The notes under the pieces were generated by a model, which was not told the DNA's origin, made no database searches, and was given only the letters and a program-made list of their open reading frames with translations. DNA of 64,000 nucleotides from Neoarius graeffei. Its lineage: Eukaryota > Chordata > Actinopteri > Siluriformes > Ariidae. Shown one piece after another: positions 1-11,006 of this stretch (position 1 is the stretch's first letter; each line of letters begins with the position of its first letter). The stretch spans positions 9,534,793-9,598,792 of the forward strand of contig NC_083570.1 in assembly GCF_027579695.1 (NCBI RefSeq). The letters are read 5' to 3'. The position numbers were made by a program, and so were the translations under genes.

Positions 1-480
1 AAGAAGCTGTGGGAGGTATTTCGCGGGGACGCATGCCCCCGCCCCCCTTGGCCGCTGGCGCGAGGGCCCGTCGAGGCCGCTTGCGGCTTTAATTCACACT
101 TGTTCATGTTTATCGCTTCAGGTCATCAACGTAGCGTTTATTTATACCGTATTTGTATCTGCGATGCAAGTTTGCTGTCCTCCTACTGGTGGATTTGAGA
201 CGAGGGTCGTAGCAGTGCTCACTCTGAGATTTTAACCAAACCCTTTCTAAGGCCTTCGACCTCAACTCATAACGTGCGACGTTTTAGCTCAAGCCCACGA
301 TAGATAATACAGAACGTCCCAAGTCATACTCCTTGCTAATTACTTGGCGTAAAAAAGTTTCCTTTTGAGAATTCGCTGAAGGTGATGTTGTGGGATAGTA
401 TTTAGATATTATAGCAAAATTATTAGCACCCATAGGATTCCTGTAGGTGGGTTGCATCCGACGTCACAACCGCCTCATTA
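1..480. other. No gene recognised
   Basis: The first 90 bases are GC-rich and the rest is mixed sequence without a convincing coding frame, splice pair or known repeat end. It may be the outer part of the THAP element relic that follows, but its left end cannot be placed. Confidence 0.4.
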
Positions 481-575
481 GATAGTGTATGTACTGTAAG
501 ACATGAAGTGGTGGTCAGCTGAGCTCACTGTCCACAAAGCGTTACTATCGCTGGGGCGCTTTGCTAGTCATTAAA

Positions 576-775
576 ATGCCCTATGCTTGTGTTCTTTTGG
601 GCTGCTTGAATCAAACAAAGCGTGAAACTCATAAAAGTTTCTTCCGGGTTCCTTGCGAAGTGATAAAGTGTGAAACGGCAAAGGATTTTACCAAAAGATG
701 ACAAGAAAGGTGCGGAAGGGAGCTGAGTTGAAGAACGTGCGAGTTTGCAGTGATCACTTTGTGAAATCTTTGTAA
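576..775 (+). pseudogene. Broken THAP zinc-finger exon
   Basis: From the ATG at 576 the frame gives a C-x4-C start (ACVLLGC) followed by the FFRVP motif typical of THAP fingers. The second half, with a C-x2-H signature inside NVRVCSDHF, is found about 60 codons on in another frame, so at least one frameshift and a stop separate the halves. THAP fingers are C2CH DNA-binding domains of transposases (P elements, Kolobok, ISL2EU) and of host proteins. Given the transposon debris around it, a transposase remnant is likelier than a host gene. Confidence 0.6.
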
Positions 776-1381
776 ATTCCTCTGATTTGTTTGGTTTGGA
801 TTCGCAACTCACCAACTTTTCTCGCGTTATTTCGTGACGTTTTGAAGTTCAGGAGACGCTTCAGTCTTCAGATGTGTTTTTGTTTACTGGTTGATCGTGG
901 TCACCATATTGTAAACTAACGCATATATTTTCACTTTATTTATCACGATGTCCCAGCAATCTTTACAAGGACGTAAAGGATGATGTGGATTGGGCTCCTA
1001 CACTGAACTAGAGAGATAAGATAATTGAAACGATCCACGGAAACACAAAAGCAGAGCTCACGAGTTAAGAGTGAGCGTGGCAGTTACAGCGAGCCGTGAT
1101 AACTTCTCCGTCCTGTTTCACCACTACCCAGGACTTTAAAGGAGAACTGAAGGCAAATTTTTTATTATCAAAATTCTATTTCTCATTTTATTAAATATAG
1201 GAATGCATTTTTGATCGCTATTTTGTCACTGCTATAGCAAGTTATGAGTGTTTGAAATATGCTATGTAATATATCAGTCCATATGTCAAAGCAACGAGAT
1301 TCGTTGAGACCTGTGTGAGATATCGTAGGATGGAAGTAAAACGTACAGCGGAAATCAAAGTGACCAACATCTGCCAATGTT

Positions 1382-3570
1382 CCCTGTGTCCGAAATCGCT
1401 GACTCGGTCACAACTCCCTATATACAGTGGTGCTTGAAAGTTTGTGAACCCTTCAGAATTTTCTATATTTCTGCATAAATATGACCTAAAACATCATCAG
1501 ATTTTCACACAAGTCCTAAAAGTAGATAAAGAGAACCCAGTTAAACAAATGAAACAAAAATATTATACTTGGTCATTTATTCATTGAGGAAAATGATCCA
1601 ATATTACTTATCTATGGGTGGCAAAAGTATGTGAACCTTTGCTTTCAGTATCTGGTGTGACCCCCTTGTGCAGCAATAACTGGAACTAAACGTTTCTGGT
1701 AACTGTTGATGAGTCCTGCACACCGGCTTGGAGGAATTTTAGCCCATTCCAATGTACAGAACAGCTTCAACTCTAGGATGTTGGTGGGTTTCCTCACATG
1801 AACTGCTCGCTTCAGGTCCTTCCACAACATTTCGATTGGATTAAGGTCAGGACTTTGACTTGGCCATTCCAAAACATTAACGTTATTCTTCTTTAACCAT
1901 TCTTTGGTAGAACGACTTGTGTGCTTAGGGTCGTTGTCTTGCTGCATGACCCACCTTCTCTTGAGATTCAGTTCATGGACAGATGTCCTGACATTCTCCT
2001 TTAGAATTTGCTGGCATAATTCAGAATTCATTGTTCCATCAATGATGGCAAGCCATTCTGGCCCAGATGCAGCAAAACAGGCCCAAACCATGATACTACC
2101 ACCACCATGTTTCACAGATGGGATAAGGTTCTTATGCTGGAATGCAGTGGCTTCCTTTCTCCAAACATAGCACTTCTCATTTAAACCAAAAAGTTCTATT
2201 TTGGTCTCATCCATCCACAAAACGTTTTTCCAGTAGCCTTCTGGCTTGTCCACGTGATCTTTAACAAACTGCAGATGAGCTGCAATGTTCTTTTTGGAGA
2301 GCAGTGGCTTTCTCCTTGCAACCTTGCCATGCACACCATTGTTGTTCAGTGTTCTCCTGATGGTGGACTCATGAACATTTAACATTAGCCAATGTGAGAG
2401 AGGCCTTCAGTTGCTTAGAAGTTACCCTGGGGTCCTTTGTGACCTCACCAACTATTACACGCTTTGCTCTTGGAGTGATCTTTGTTGGTCGACCACTCCT
2501 GGGGAGGGTAACAATGGTCTTGAATTTCCTCCATTTGTACACAATCTGTCTAACTGTGGATTGGTGGAGTCCAAACTCTTTAGAGATGGTTTTGTAACCT
2601 TTTCCAGCCTGATGAGCATCAACAACGCTTTTTCTGAGGTCCTCAGAAATCTCCTTTGTTTGTGCCATGATACACTTCCACAAACATGTGTTGTGAAGAT
2701 CAGAATTTGATAGATCCCTGTTCTTTAAATAAAACAGGATGCCCACTCACACCTGATTGTCATCCCAATGATTGAAAACACCTGACTCTAATTTCACCTT
2801 CAAATTAACTGCTAATCCTAGAGGTTCACATACTTTTGCCACTCACAGATATGTAATATTGGCTCATTTTCCTCAATAAATAAATTACCAAGTATAATTT
2901 TTTTGTCTCATTTGTTTAAGTGGGTTCTCTTTATCTACTTTTAGGACTTGTGTGAAAATCTGATGATGTTTTAGGTCATATTTATGCAGAAATATAGAAA
3001 ATTCTAAAGGGTTCACAAACTTTCAAGCACCACTGTAGGGAATTGCTGTATAGAGGACTATATCGTGAGCTCATGCGTAAAATGAAAAACCACTTTCGGA
3101 CACTACTCCGTCACGCTGGTATTTACGTCATTCCTGTCGCACAATTAAAATGTGCCAGATCAGTCGGCTGCTGGGTTTCAAAATATAAACACACGCTTGT
3201 GTTTTTGTGATAAATCCATATTATACTGAGCGCATTTCACACATTAATCAATACAAAGTCCCTGCAGCTTTCAGTTCTTTTAAATCAAGGCTGAATACTT
3301 TTGTTTCTTCTTCGCCGCTGCCTTTTATTAAATCAAATTTGAGACTTTTAATTTGATTTCTTTCAGCGCGACCGCAATGCATGATGGGATATATTGCTTT
3401 GGTTAGTCCCCATCGTTGTACGCTACTTTTCGTGATGCATTGTGGGATACTTTGAGTGCACTGTATAGGGTGTGAATAATCCTCACTAAGGTTTCGGACA
3501 GCACTACAAAATGGCGTCCTCACTATATCGTGCCCTGTATAGTGAGTAGGGAGCGATTTCAGACACAGGG
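1382..3570. mobile_element. MITE with CCCTGTGTC ends (middle layer of the nest)
   Basis: The left end CCCTGTGTCCGAAATCGCT (1382-1400) matches the complement of 3552-3570 with one mismatch. GTT flanks both sides (1379-1381, 3571-3573), suggesting a 3-bp duplication. Once the Tc1 copy inside is removed about 580 bp remain, non-coding. The superfamily is not resolved; a 3-bp duplication would suit PIF/Harbinger. Confidence 0.6.
1425..3035 (-). mobile_element. Tc1-like transposon, nearly complete, one frameshift
   Basis: The 1611-bp element starts CAGTGGTGCTTGAAAG and ends with the complement, flanked by TA at 1423-1424 and 3036-3037. The transposase is read on the minus strand from the ATG near 2668. 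Its N-terminal helix-turn-helix half (to about 2380) and the catalytic half (from about 2385 to the stop at 1645) are in different frames. The catalytic motifs are WMDETK, QQDNDPKH and NPIEMLW, a DD34E layout. It is the innermost layer of a three-deep nest, so it arrived last. The same subfamily recurs at 53575-56960. Confidence 0.93.
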
Positions 3571-4182
3571 GTTGTCAAAAGACACACACGCCCTCTTTCG
3601 AATGCTGACGTAATCAAGCCGGAAGTTTTGTTTGCTTTGAGAGCAATCAGGAAAGTTTGAAAAAAGTAGGCAGTAATCGTCATTTCAACTCGTTTGGAAA
3701 ACAGTTTTCAAAATGGCGGCACTGACACCTGGTTGAAGCTTCAAGTCTCGCACAAGTCTCGTGAAGATCGCGCGGATAAGCGACGCCTGCCGTGGAACAA
3801 AACGAATTACATTCAACATGGCTAAAAACCGAATAGGCTGATAAGTATCATATTTAATTGCGATTAGCTGCCAATACGGGTCACGATATAAGGTTACTAA
3901 AACCGAAAACGTCATTGAATAGCACATTAATTAAGAAATAAAGCAAGTTGAAAAATGACTTCAGTTCTCCTTTAAAGGGATTTCTGTGGATCATTGTGAT
4001 TGATTTATCTGGAAGAGAAGAGCAGGGAAGATTGCGAATCGAGTGGCTGTGGTTTGCTTTCGGACGATACTAAACTGTGTAGCGTCCTAGCGATCATTGC
4101 AAAGACACATACAAAAAGCCTGAAACTGCCTCCTTACCCAGGAAAAAATGATACAGGATTTATCTTGTAGTGTCCTGATCCC

Positions 4183-4778
4183 CTGGGTCCGGTTGTTCAA
4201 AACATGGTTATCTTTTAACCAATGGTTCAATCACTATTTAACATGATGTTAAATATAACCTGCTGTTAAACTGTTGTTCAAAACTCCGTTAAAGTTACCA
4301 CACCTCCCAGCCTCTGTTATCTTTTACCCAAGTGGTTACGTACAGCTCAAAAGGCAAACACGCATGTTCCCGATTGTTAATGCGCGCCGTCCAAAACAAT
4401 TCAGACGAGGGCCAAACGAGCTACTTTTATACAGTGAGGCAGAACTTCGACATCGGTACTGATTTGATAGAGAATCTCTCTGTTATATATTTGATTTGTT
4501 TCAAGAAGATTTGGAACGCCCAACGTGAACAAGCCGTGCATTGTCCGTTGAGGTGCTCATTGCCCTTAGATTTTATGCAAGCAGCAGTTTTTTTTCCAAG
4601 TCAGGAGACTTGGTGGGCGTGGCATTGTGGGATTGATTTTGACACGGTGTGATGTTGGTTAGGGCTAAACCAATTGGTTTGCTTATGGTATGGTTCAATT
4701 AGCTTCAAGAAATGATTTTTTAACGAACGGTAAGTTAAAATTTTAACGGAAATAACTGTTTTGAACAACTGAACCCAG
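4183..4778. mobile_element. MITE of about 600 bp with 21-bp inverted ends
   Basis: The left end CTGGGTCCGGTTGTTCAAAA at 4183 pairs with the complement ending at 4778, with two mismatches in 21. It interrupts the minus-strand accessory-protein relic just after its conserved AYN motif, so it post-dates that element. No coding frame is credible inside. The end sequence resembles Harbinger-type fish MITEs, which is a resemblance only. Confidence 0.6.
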
Positions 4779-4794
4779 ATCTTTAACCCAGCCG

Positions 4795-4998
4795 CATATA
4801 AAAAGTTGTACGCCTCCATGATCTTCCAGGTTTTCATTTATTTGTCTGTCTTGAATGATGTCTGTAGCACCAGGTAGTTTGAGATGTCAGGGAACTCAAC
4901 AGATGGATAATTTTCCAACTCATACGGAAAATCCTTCTTTACTAGCATTAAAGGATCTAATCCCATCGCAAAGATCAACTTTCTGAAGGTGTCTTGAC
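4795..4998 (-). pseudogene. N-terminal relic of a transposon accessory protein (possibly YqaJ-nuclease type)
   Basis: Read downward from about 4990 the frame contains MGLDP, then VEFPDISNYLVL, then MKTWKIMEAYN, with one stop before the last piece. The same three blocks, diverged, occur at 52098-52455 (LGIADPYNLP, LAYHDIYNFLV, RAWKLINILL). In proteins I recall from fish and invertebrates, a comparable N-terminal segment precedes a YqaJ-like exonuclease domain. That domain is not visible here, so the name is an inference from motif order. Confidence 0.4.
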
Positions 4999-5142
4999 CA
5001 TGCGTTGGCCTCTAAACTGTGAAAATAGTCAGACAGTTTTACTATCTTTTTTGCAGAACGGCAGCCAAATTGGTTTCTCGGACCACCATTCACCATAGCA
5101 CAAGATCTTCCTCTTCTTACGGTACATCTGTGTGTGTTCTAG

Positions 5143-8100
5143 CCGCACTGCAGAGTGTGTTCCCTCCATCAGAGCTGGCCGCCTTCATGTCTCTGCTCAG
5201 GCGTGATAAAGAACAGCAGCTGAACGAGCTCACCATGATCGTCACCGGGATTCGCCTCTTCAACAAGGACAGCGGGAAAGGAGGAGAGAGCATCGAGGAC
5301 CGTGAGTGCATCTCACCTCGCGTTCTAATTAACGCTCGCCATCGTGATTCATTTTATAACAGCAGCTCTGACAGTCATGCAGATTTACATTAACATGTTC
5401 GTTTTGGTACGTTAACATTCTGTTAAATGACGGGATGCTCTACGTAAACCGAATTGAAAATCACTGAACGGTTCTCGAAGGTAAGGAGACGTTTATTCAG
5501 CTTTCACTCATCTTCAGGACAGAAGAGTTTACGATGATGTTTTTTGACGTTCATTAACCGCAAAGGCAGGAATGTGAGTGAGAACGGGAACTCACTTGTT
5601 TCCCATAAGTTCAAAAATGTAAATAGAAATGGATAGAAAGTATGGCGAATTGCTCTGTAAGACATTTATTGATGTAATCGTCAATAAATTGCTGTGGTGT
5701 AAGACAGAAGGGAACCGTCAGGGCCTTCTCGGCGTTCAGAGAAGCCCAAACGTATCAGCATTTCAAATGTTATGTTTAATTTCTTTCATAACTTCATTAT
5801 AATTATTCTCTCTTAATTCTGATTTGGCCTCATTTTCTATCACATTTGCTTCAGAAGTGAAAGGGTTACTGTCCTGAAAACATTAAAATCGAGTTCTCCA
5901 ATGAGATTGTTTTGCTTGTTGTGTCTAGGCTGAGAACAGTTCAGAGCTGCTCACTCATTGGTTAGGACTTCATTGCCGGGACAGAAGGCCATGGCAGTGT
6001 ATGTTTATGTAGGAAGTGACAGATGAATTAATTAACCAATCAGATTTTGATTTATAGCTGGAGGGACTAAAAATTTATCACCCTCAGCCTTCTCGAAGGC
6101 CAACGCGAGCTTAACTGTGAGTCGGCGCAGCAGTGAAGTCACCTTCCAGCCAGTGTAGCATTCATCAGTAGTGTTAGCGAATGCTAATAAAACAGTCAAG
6201 CCGGTGCTATCTATCGAGAGCTACAGGCTAACAACCGAGAAACTAAGATTTCTGTCTCCAGACTCTTCTTCCACGCTGCATGCTCGCTACAGTATTTTTC
6301 ACTCAGACTTAAGTGTAATTTACTTTGTTACTTTTAAAATCAACATCGACAGCTACACACAACGGAGCGACCTGGCAGCCTGCCACTAATCCCTTACAAA
6401 ATCTTTTGCCCTGTTGCTTTTTTGGTGTGTTTGGTTAAGTTTTGGCTGAGCTCAAGTCCTATGTCTAATAGTAATAGTTCGCCGCTGGTCTAAGAGGAAC
6501 TCGGTCAGGTTTATGCATTTTTGTGACACACTGTACATTTATAATTAGGATTTAACTTAATTATTGTAACAAATGTTCAGAAATCCACACATATTGACAG
6601 AATACAGGCTTGTAAGAAACTATACATGTTTATAGAGCAAGGTTTTTTTGAAGTAATCGTGGTAATATCTTCTGTGTTACATTGTTGATGTGCAATCCTG
6701 GTTATCGTGGCTCTCTCGTGAAGTGCTGGCCGTCCTGAACGAGGCTCTTCCTGCTGTCAGCACAGATATAGAGCGTGAACTGGAAGGGACGCAACGTTTG
6801 GCTTGGCGCTACACTACTCTGCTGGAGAGACGCTCTGAATCCGACACTGACGCCGAGCTAAACAGGGACCTGCTCACGCAGGCCCTGTACAACGTACGCC
6901 AACACGAAGCCTTCCTCAAAATCATACTGGTGCGTTACAGAGACATCTAAATGTTCAAGCCAACGATTAGAATAAAAGTTATTGGAAAACATTTAAATTT
7001 CTGTTACTATTTTATTCTTATTATGGCTAACTTTCGCTAATAATCATTAAGAGTAAAAGTCACGTAACGTAATAAAACGTAGTTCGTTTGTCTCCGCCAG
7101 GCGGATGTGATCACATGTGCAAAGCAAGTGGAGGCTCTTCACACTGACCTCATGTCGAGGATGAAGGTGCTGAAGGCCACAGTTCACGCCAAAACTGCAG
7201 TACCAACCTCCCAAGTGTTCGTAAGTGTTCCTTTGCTCTGTCGAAAACTCTTTGCTAGCATCATTTTCAGTCTGATCATTTTAAATCCCTCCCATTAGCC
7301 TCATTTCACAGCATTGGCCAGGCTGTGGGCGGGGCTTCAGGATGAGATGGTCTTGTTGAACATGCTGCGGAGCATGGCGCTCAGCCTGAGGCCATTCCTC
7401 TCGGCTCAGTCGCAACTTCTCGAGAACGTTCAGTTGGATCAGATGCTCCGCGGTGAAACCGTCAAATCTGACGCAGAGAGAGCTGCTGAGAGCTCAGGTA
7501 CGTTCTGACATCACGAGCTTTTTATTCATTACAGAACAGCATCTTGTTAGTGGGCAGCTTGTTATGTCCAAGAAGTGTAGCATAAACTCCTCTGGCCTGA
7601 AGACGTTGGAAAAAACTTGAGCATTACAGCTTTACGTCTTTGAGCGAGCGCATTTAATTTCTACATTATCACTCATCATGTGTAGTGTGAAGTGTAGCAC
7701 TCATTTTTTCTTTTTCAGAGGAGCGGCTTGATCCAGAGGAGATGAAATCGTCCGAGTGGATTCTGCCCGAGACCACGGCGAACTTTGAGCAGCTCTTCCT
7801 GCAGTACAGGGGTGTGTGTGGATACACTCTTGTCGAGAAGAACGGCCTCTTGCTCCCAGGTTCATAGTGAAGCTTTTCTTTCTCCAGTTTTACACTCTGC
7901 TTTTTTTAGAGTCCGAATATTAGAGCGTTCATACGACTAGACAGTGTTTAGACCAAGACGTATTCAGCTCCCCAAAAGAAACAAATTTGTGATGTAAAGT
8001 GACACTACAGCATTAAAACACTGAAAGTGAAACATCTCTGGCTGAAGCTCCTCGTTCTTCAGTCATTAATTCGACCTACTTTGTTTGTTTCCATATTTGC

Positions 8101-9593
8101 TTTTGGTGTTCGACGAAATCTTTTTCAGGGAAGGCCTTCCTTATTTCAGCAAGACCGCTTTCTGCACATATTAAAACTGCATGGCTCTGTAGGAAAAGAG
8201 TCCAGGTGCTAAACTGGCCTGCTGCAGTCCAGATCTGTCTCCCATGTAAAACAGTTGGTGCATTATGAAGCACAAAATACGACAAAGGAGACTCCGAACT
8301 CTTGAGCAACTGAAATTGTACGTCAGGCAAGAATGGGACAACGTTTCTCTTTCAAAACTACAGCGGTTGGTCTCCTCAGTTCCCAAACGTTGATAGAGTT
8401 TCGTTAAAATTAGAGGTGATACACAGTGGTAAACACGCCCTTGTCCCAACTTTTTTGAAATGTGTTGCTGACATCAAATTCAAAATGAGCATAGATTTTT
8501 CAAAAAACAATACAATTTCTCAGTTTCAGCATTTGATATGTTGTCTTTGTACTATTTTCAATGAATGACGTCCATATTTCTGAAGCTCAGTCTGCTGCTG
8601 TTCCTTTCCAAAGGCAATCCGAACATCGGCATCCTGAAGCACAGGGAGAAATATTACAGCTTCAGCTCCAAGCAGGCTGCATATCAGTTCGCCTCAAACG
8701 CAGACGAGTACATCGAACTGATCGCGGAAAGAGCGAAGAGATCTCCGGAGCTGATCCAGCTGCTCGAGCTTCATCAACAGTTTGCCAGCGTCACTCCGTA
8801 CTCTCAGGTATCATGGACGTGTGACTTACTTGCATCTTCTCCTTCACATACTTGACCTACTCGCTGATCTCCACCACAAACTCCATTCCCCATGAACACT
8901 CTTAGCCTACAAATATGGCTGATCCAGCACCTACATACTGATCCAACACAATCAGTTGCGGCATATGAAGACTCCACACACACTCTGCACATTAAAACTG
9001 CTCAACTGCAATCCCATCCTTGTCCATCTCATCTGTGAGCCTGAGAGTGACAGGAAAATAATCAACAACAATGCGGTGAGCCAGTGCAAAGCAGCGTTTC
9101 TTAGAAAGTTTGTCTTCACAGATGCAGTCAGGTGAGAAATTGTTGGTGAAACCCATCAGCAAAAGTGAAAGCAGCACACAGACGGACACACACCTGCTGG
9201 AGAGCAGCATTGTCAGATCTTACGAGTGGAACGAGTGGGAGCTGAGACGGAAAGCCATCAAACTGGTAAGCAGCTCCACCTGAAATACACTGGCATGATT
9301 AGATTATGCTCAAGCTGTCCGAAAAGCCCTGAAATAAGTTTAACACGTTATTTTGTTGAATGCACTCCAAGGCGAACCTGCGCCATAAGATAACCCACTC
9401 GACGCAGACTGACCTGAGCCACATGAGGAGACACAACACCACGCAGACGTTCCTTCCAAAAGAAGCCGCCTGCCAGACGAAGAGAGACGGACAGAGTAAC
9501 GTACCGAGACCTCAAGTCTACCTGGCTGGGCTGAGAGGAGGACCAACCACTCCCATGACCAAACTCGATTTAACTCCAGATGTGCATGAATAG
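5143..9593 (+). CDS. cfap206: CFAP206, last eight exons (copy 1)
   Basis: CFAP206 is a conserved axonemal protein needed at the base of a radial spoke in motile cilia and sperm tails. Exons that join in frame are 5143-5301, 6724-6929, 7101-7220, 7299-7497, 7719-7859, 8614-8807, 9122-9265 and 9372-9593. They encode about 460 residues ending in TPDVHE. The translation follows remembered human CFAP206 (622 aa) closely: TMIVTGIRLFNKDSGKGGE, ALYNVRQHEAFLKIIL, AVPTSQVF, LPETTANFEQL, SYEWNEWELRRKAIKLA and VPRPQVYLAGLRGG. The splice sites are GT-AG; the donor after 7859 (GTTCAT) is weak but phase-correct. About 160 N-terminal residues are missing and must lie left of the window or be lost. The frame is open throughout. 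Introns carry MITE pieces and a Tc1 relic. Confidence 0.93.
5357..5700 (+). repeat. Partial copy of a dispersed non-coding repeat (family X)
   Basis: This stretch contains the landmarks AACAGCAGCTCTGACAGT, CAGGACAGAAGAGTTTACG and AAATTGCTGTGGTGTAAG, which recur in the same order at 9640-10140 and in part elsewhere. It lies in the CFAP206 intron and is shared with copy 2 at 60068-60420, so it predates the outer duplication. No protein is encoded; a MITE is the likeliest identity. Confidence 0.5.
5701..6723 (+). other. CFAP206 intron sequence
   Basis: Non-coding intron shared with copy 2. The TA at 6472-6473 is the empty target site of the pogo-like element that sits at 61183-62813 in copy 2. 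I see no other gene or repeat end here. Confidence 0.7.
8097..8556 (+). mobile_element. 3' fragment of a Tc1-like transposon in a CFAP206 intron
   Basis: Plus-strand frames recall the C-terminal third of a Tc1 transposase (FQGRPSLFQQD, then RQEWDNVSLSKLQRLVSSVP), broken by several stops and frameshifts. It is followed by the TIR-like CTTGTCCCAACTTTTTTGAA. The same subfamily appears on the other strand at 52660-53260 and, better preserved, at 16347-17951. It lies wholly between exons 7719-7859 and 8614-8807. Confidence 0.7.
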
Positions 9594-9639
9594 TTAATTT
9601 GTTTGTTTGTTAGTTAGACCTAGTATTGAATGTTTGTAT

Positions 9640-10140
9640 TGAATTGTTGCATTCTGGTTTCTGATTGGCCAGAAAATACTGATTAATTTTCTCTGAAAGT
9701 TTTGCAGGCGTATATTAATGCACTCGTTCGAATTTATGGTTTTCTTCGTACCAGCTCGTTCCCAGGGATTTCTACGATGGATGCTAGACGTAAACCGATT
9801 TTAAAAATCTTTTATACGGTGATGTTTTCGTGACTGAAGGGAGATGTTCATTTAGCATTTCTGGAAGGAATCTCCAGTGTAACAGTCAGAGGTAAAGTTT
9901 TGTGACACCTTCAGGACAGAGGAGTTTATGCTTCGCAGTTTCTTGGTTACAACATGATTTTTTTTTGTCTTATTAACTTTAAGAGAAGGATAATAGGCAG
10001 GCTGGTGAGGGAACGACTGTTAATGTAACTATAAATGGATAAAAAAAACTATGATGTGAAATTTGTAATTGTTGGCAAATTGCTGTGGTGAAAGAGGAAT
10101 TGTGGGAGATGCTACTTTGGTACCGAATGTCAGTCAAAGC
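9640..10140 (+). repeat. Longest copy of the dispersed repeat family X (MITE-like)
   Basis: Just past the CFAP206 stop, this block runs from CTGATTGGCCAGAAA through the CAGGACAGAGGAGTTTATG landmark, AGGCTGGTGAGGGAACGACT and ATAAATGGATAAA to GGCAAATTGCTGTGGTG. Pieces occur at 5357, 18580, 22370 (reverse), 36695, 40430 (reverse), 51040, 52551 and 60068. It is non-coding. Confidence 0.55.
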
Positions 10141-10547
10141 AGCGCGCACACAATTATGAAAATGATCTTATTGGCTCTAATAATATTAAATATTATTATA
10201 CATACAGGAGACTTTTTCAATGGAATAAAAATGTGTTCTATTCCCTTCTAGTGGGTTTCATTCATTCGGTTTGGTAGCATGCAATATTGTTAGCGTATCG
10301 CTTATCCTACGTGTATTACGTCACTCTACCCACTGGAGAATGAGCGTTGAATATGATTTACGATATTGCATGGTTGTCAAGGCAACATGACGTCACACGT
10401 CGGAGACGTAAAACTTCCACGTGAGCGAGCGAGCAACTGTGACAATTTGTGAACAAACATAGCTTCTACGATTGCTTCGTTAAATACAGAAGATTTTGAG
10501 AGAATTTTGAAAGAGAAAGATGCGTTGAACACCCGGAAGGAATGTAT

Positions 10548-10548
<1 letters not shown>
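10141..10548. other. AT-rich intergenic sequence without a gene
   Basis: No convincing coding frame. There are short inverted pieces around ATGCAATATTG and CGATATTGCATG, so part of it may be an old MITE, but no ends can be defined. Confidence 0.4.
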
Positions 10549-10578
<30 letters not shown>

Positions 10579-10694
10579 TTGACTGGCTTTTTTGTGGTCT
10601 ATCAGATATATTCCACTCAGCTACTCGTCTTTGACTCATTCATTATCATGCTAGCTGAATGGAATATATCTGATATACCACTCAACGCCAGACA
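10549..10694. mobile_element. Trinucleotide run followed by a hairpin MITE
   Basis: An ATA/TAA run (10549-10578) abuts a long imperfect palindrome. The left arm 10581-10626 and the right arm 10650-10694 are complementary over TATCAGATATATTCCACTCA with few mismatches, around a loop of about 23 bases. Such hairpin MITEs are common in fish genomes. The family is not identified. Confidence 0.65.
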
Positions 10695-11006
10695 ATATTA
10701 TTTAATTATCCTGAGGAATAACACAGCAGACTGTGAGGTTACACAAAAATAATCCACGCCAGCATGGATTTACCACTTTACCATCTTTGATTTATTAAAA
10801 AGTAGCAGGTGTATAAAATGAGATTGAAGCTTCTGCACACACACACACACTGTCACACAGCCACACCCCTTTGACAGTCTGCACTCCTACTCTTTTTAAA
10901 GCTCCACCCACTCTGGCTCTGTGATATCGTATCTCACAGTGCAGCAGGACGCTCATTTCAAAGCACACAATTCCGATCTCTACTGTATGTGTCGCTCTCT
11001 GGAAAA

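Larger units (their letters stand above)
1140..3971. mobile_element. TTAA-flanked non-autonomous DNA transposon (outer layer of a nest)
   Basis: The ends are a 13-bp perfect inverted repeat, AGGAGAACTGAAG at 1140-1152 and its complement at 3959-3971, flanked by TTAA at 1136-1139 and 3972-3975. A TTAA duplication is typical of piggyBac and Kolobok elements. Without the younger insertion inside it (1382-3570) the element is only about 640 bp and has no transposase, so it is MITE-like. Confidence 0.75.
480..5050. mobile_element. Relic of a two-gene THAP DNA transposon (ISL2EU-like), heavily invaded
   Basis: A THAP-domain relic lies on the plus strand near the left side (576-775) and an accessory-protein relic lies on the minus strand at the right side (4795-4998). 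The two reading directions face each other. The same pair in the same layout occurs at 51138-52546, which is the main reason to treat this as one element. Between them sit a TTAA-flanked element (1140-3971) and a MITE (4183-4778). Two-gene elements with a THAP transposase and a second nuclease-like protein are known from the ISL2EU group; that name is an inference. Both ends are uncertain. Confidence 0.45.

Noticed and set aside
3248-3927. Minus-strand frames of 80-91 codons
   Set aside because: They lie in the non-coding halves of the two MITEs of the nest and show no family motif.
4274-4652. Plus-strand frames of 60-106 codons
   Set aside because: They lie wholly inside the MITE at 4183-4778, have no known motif and overlap each other in different frames.
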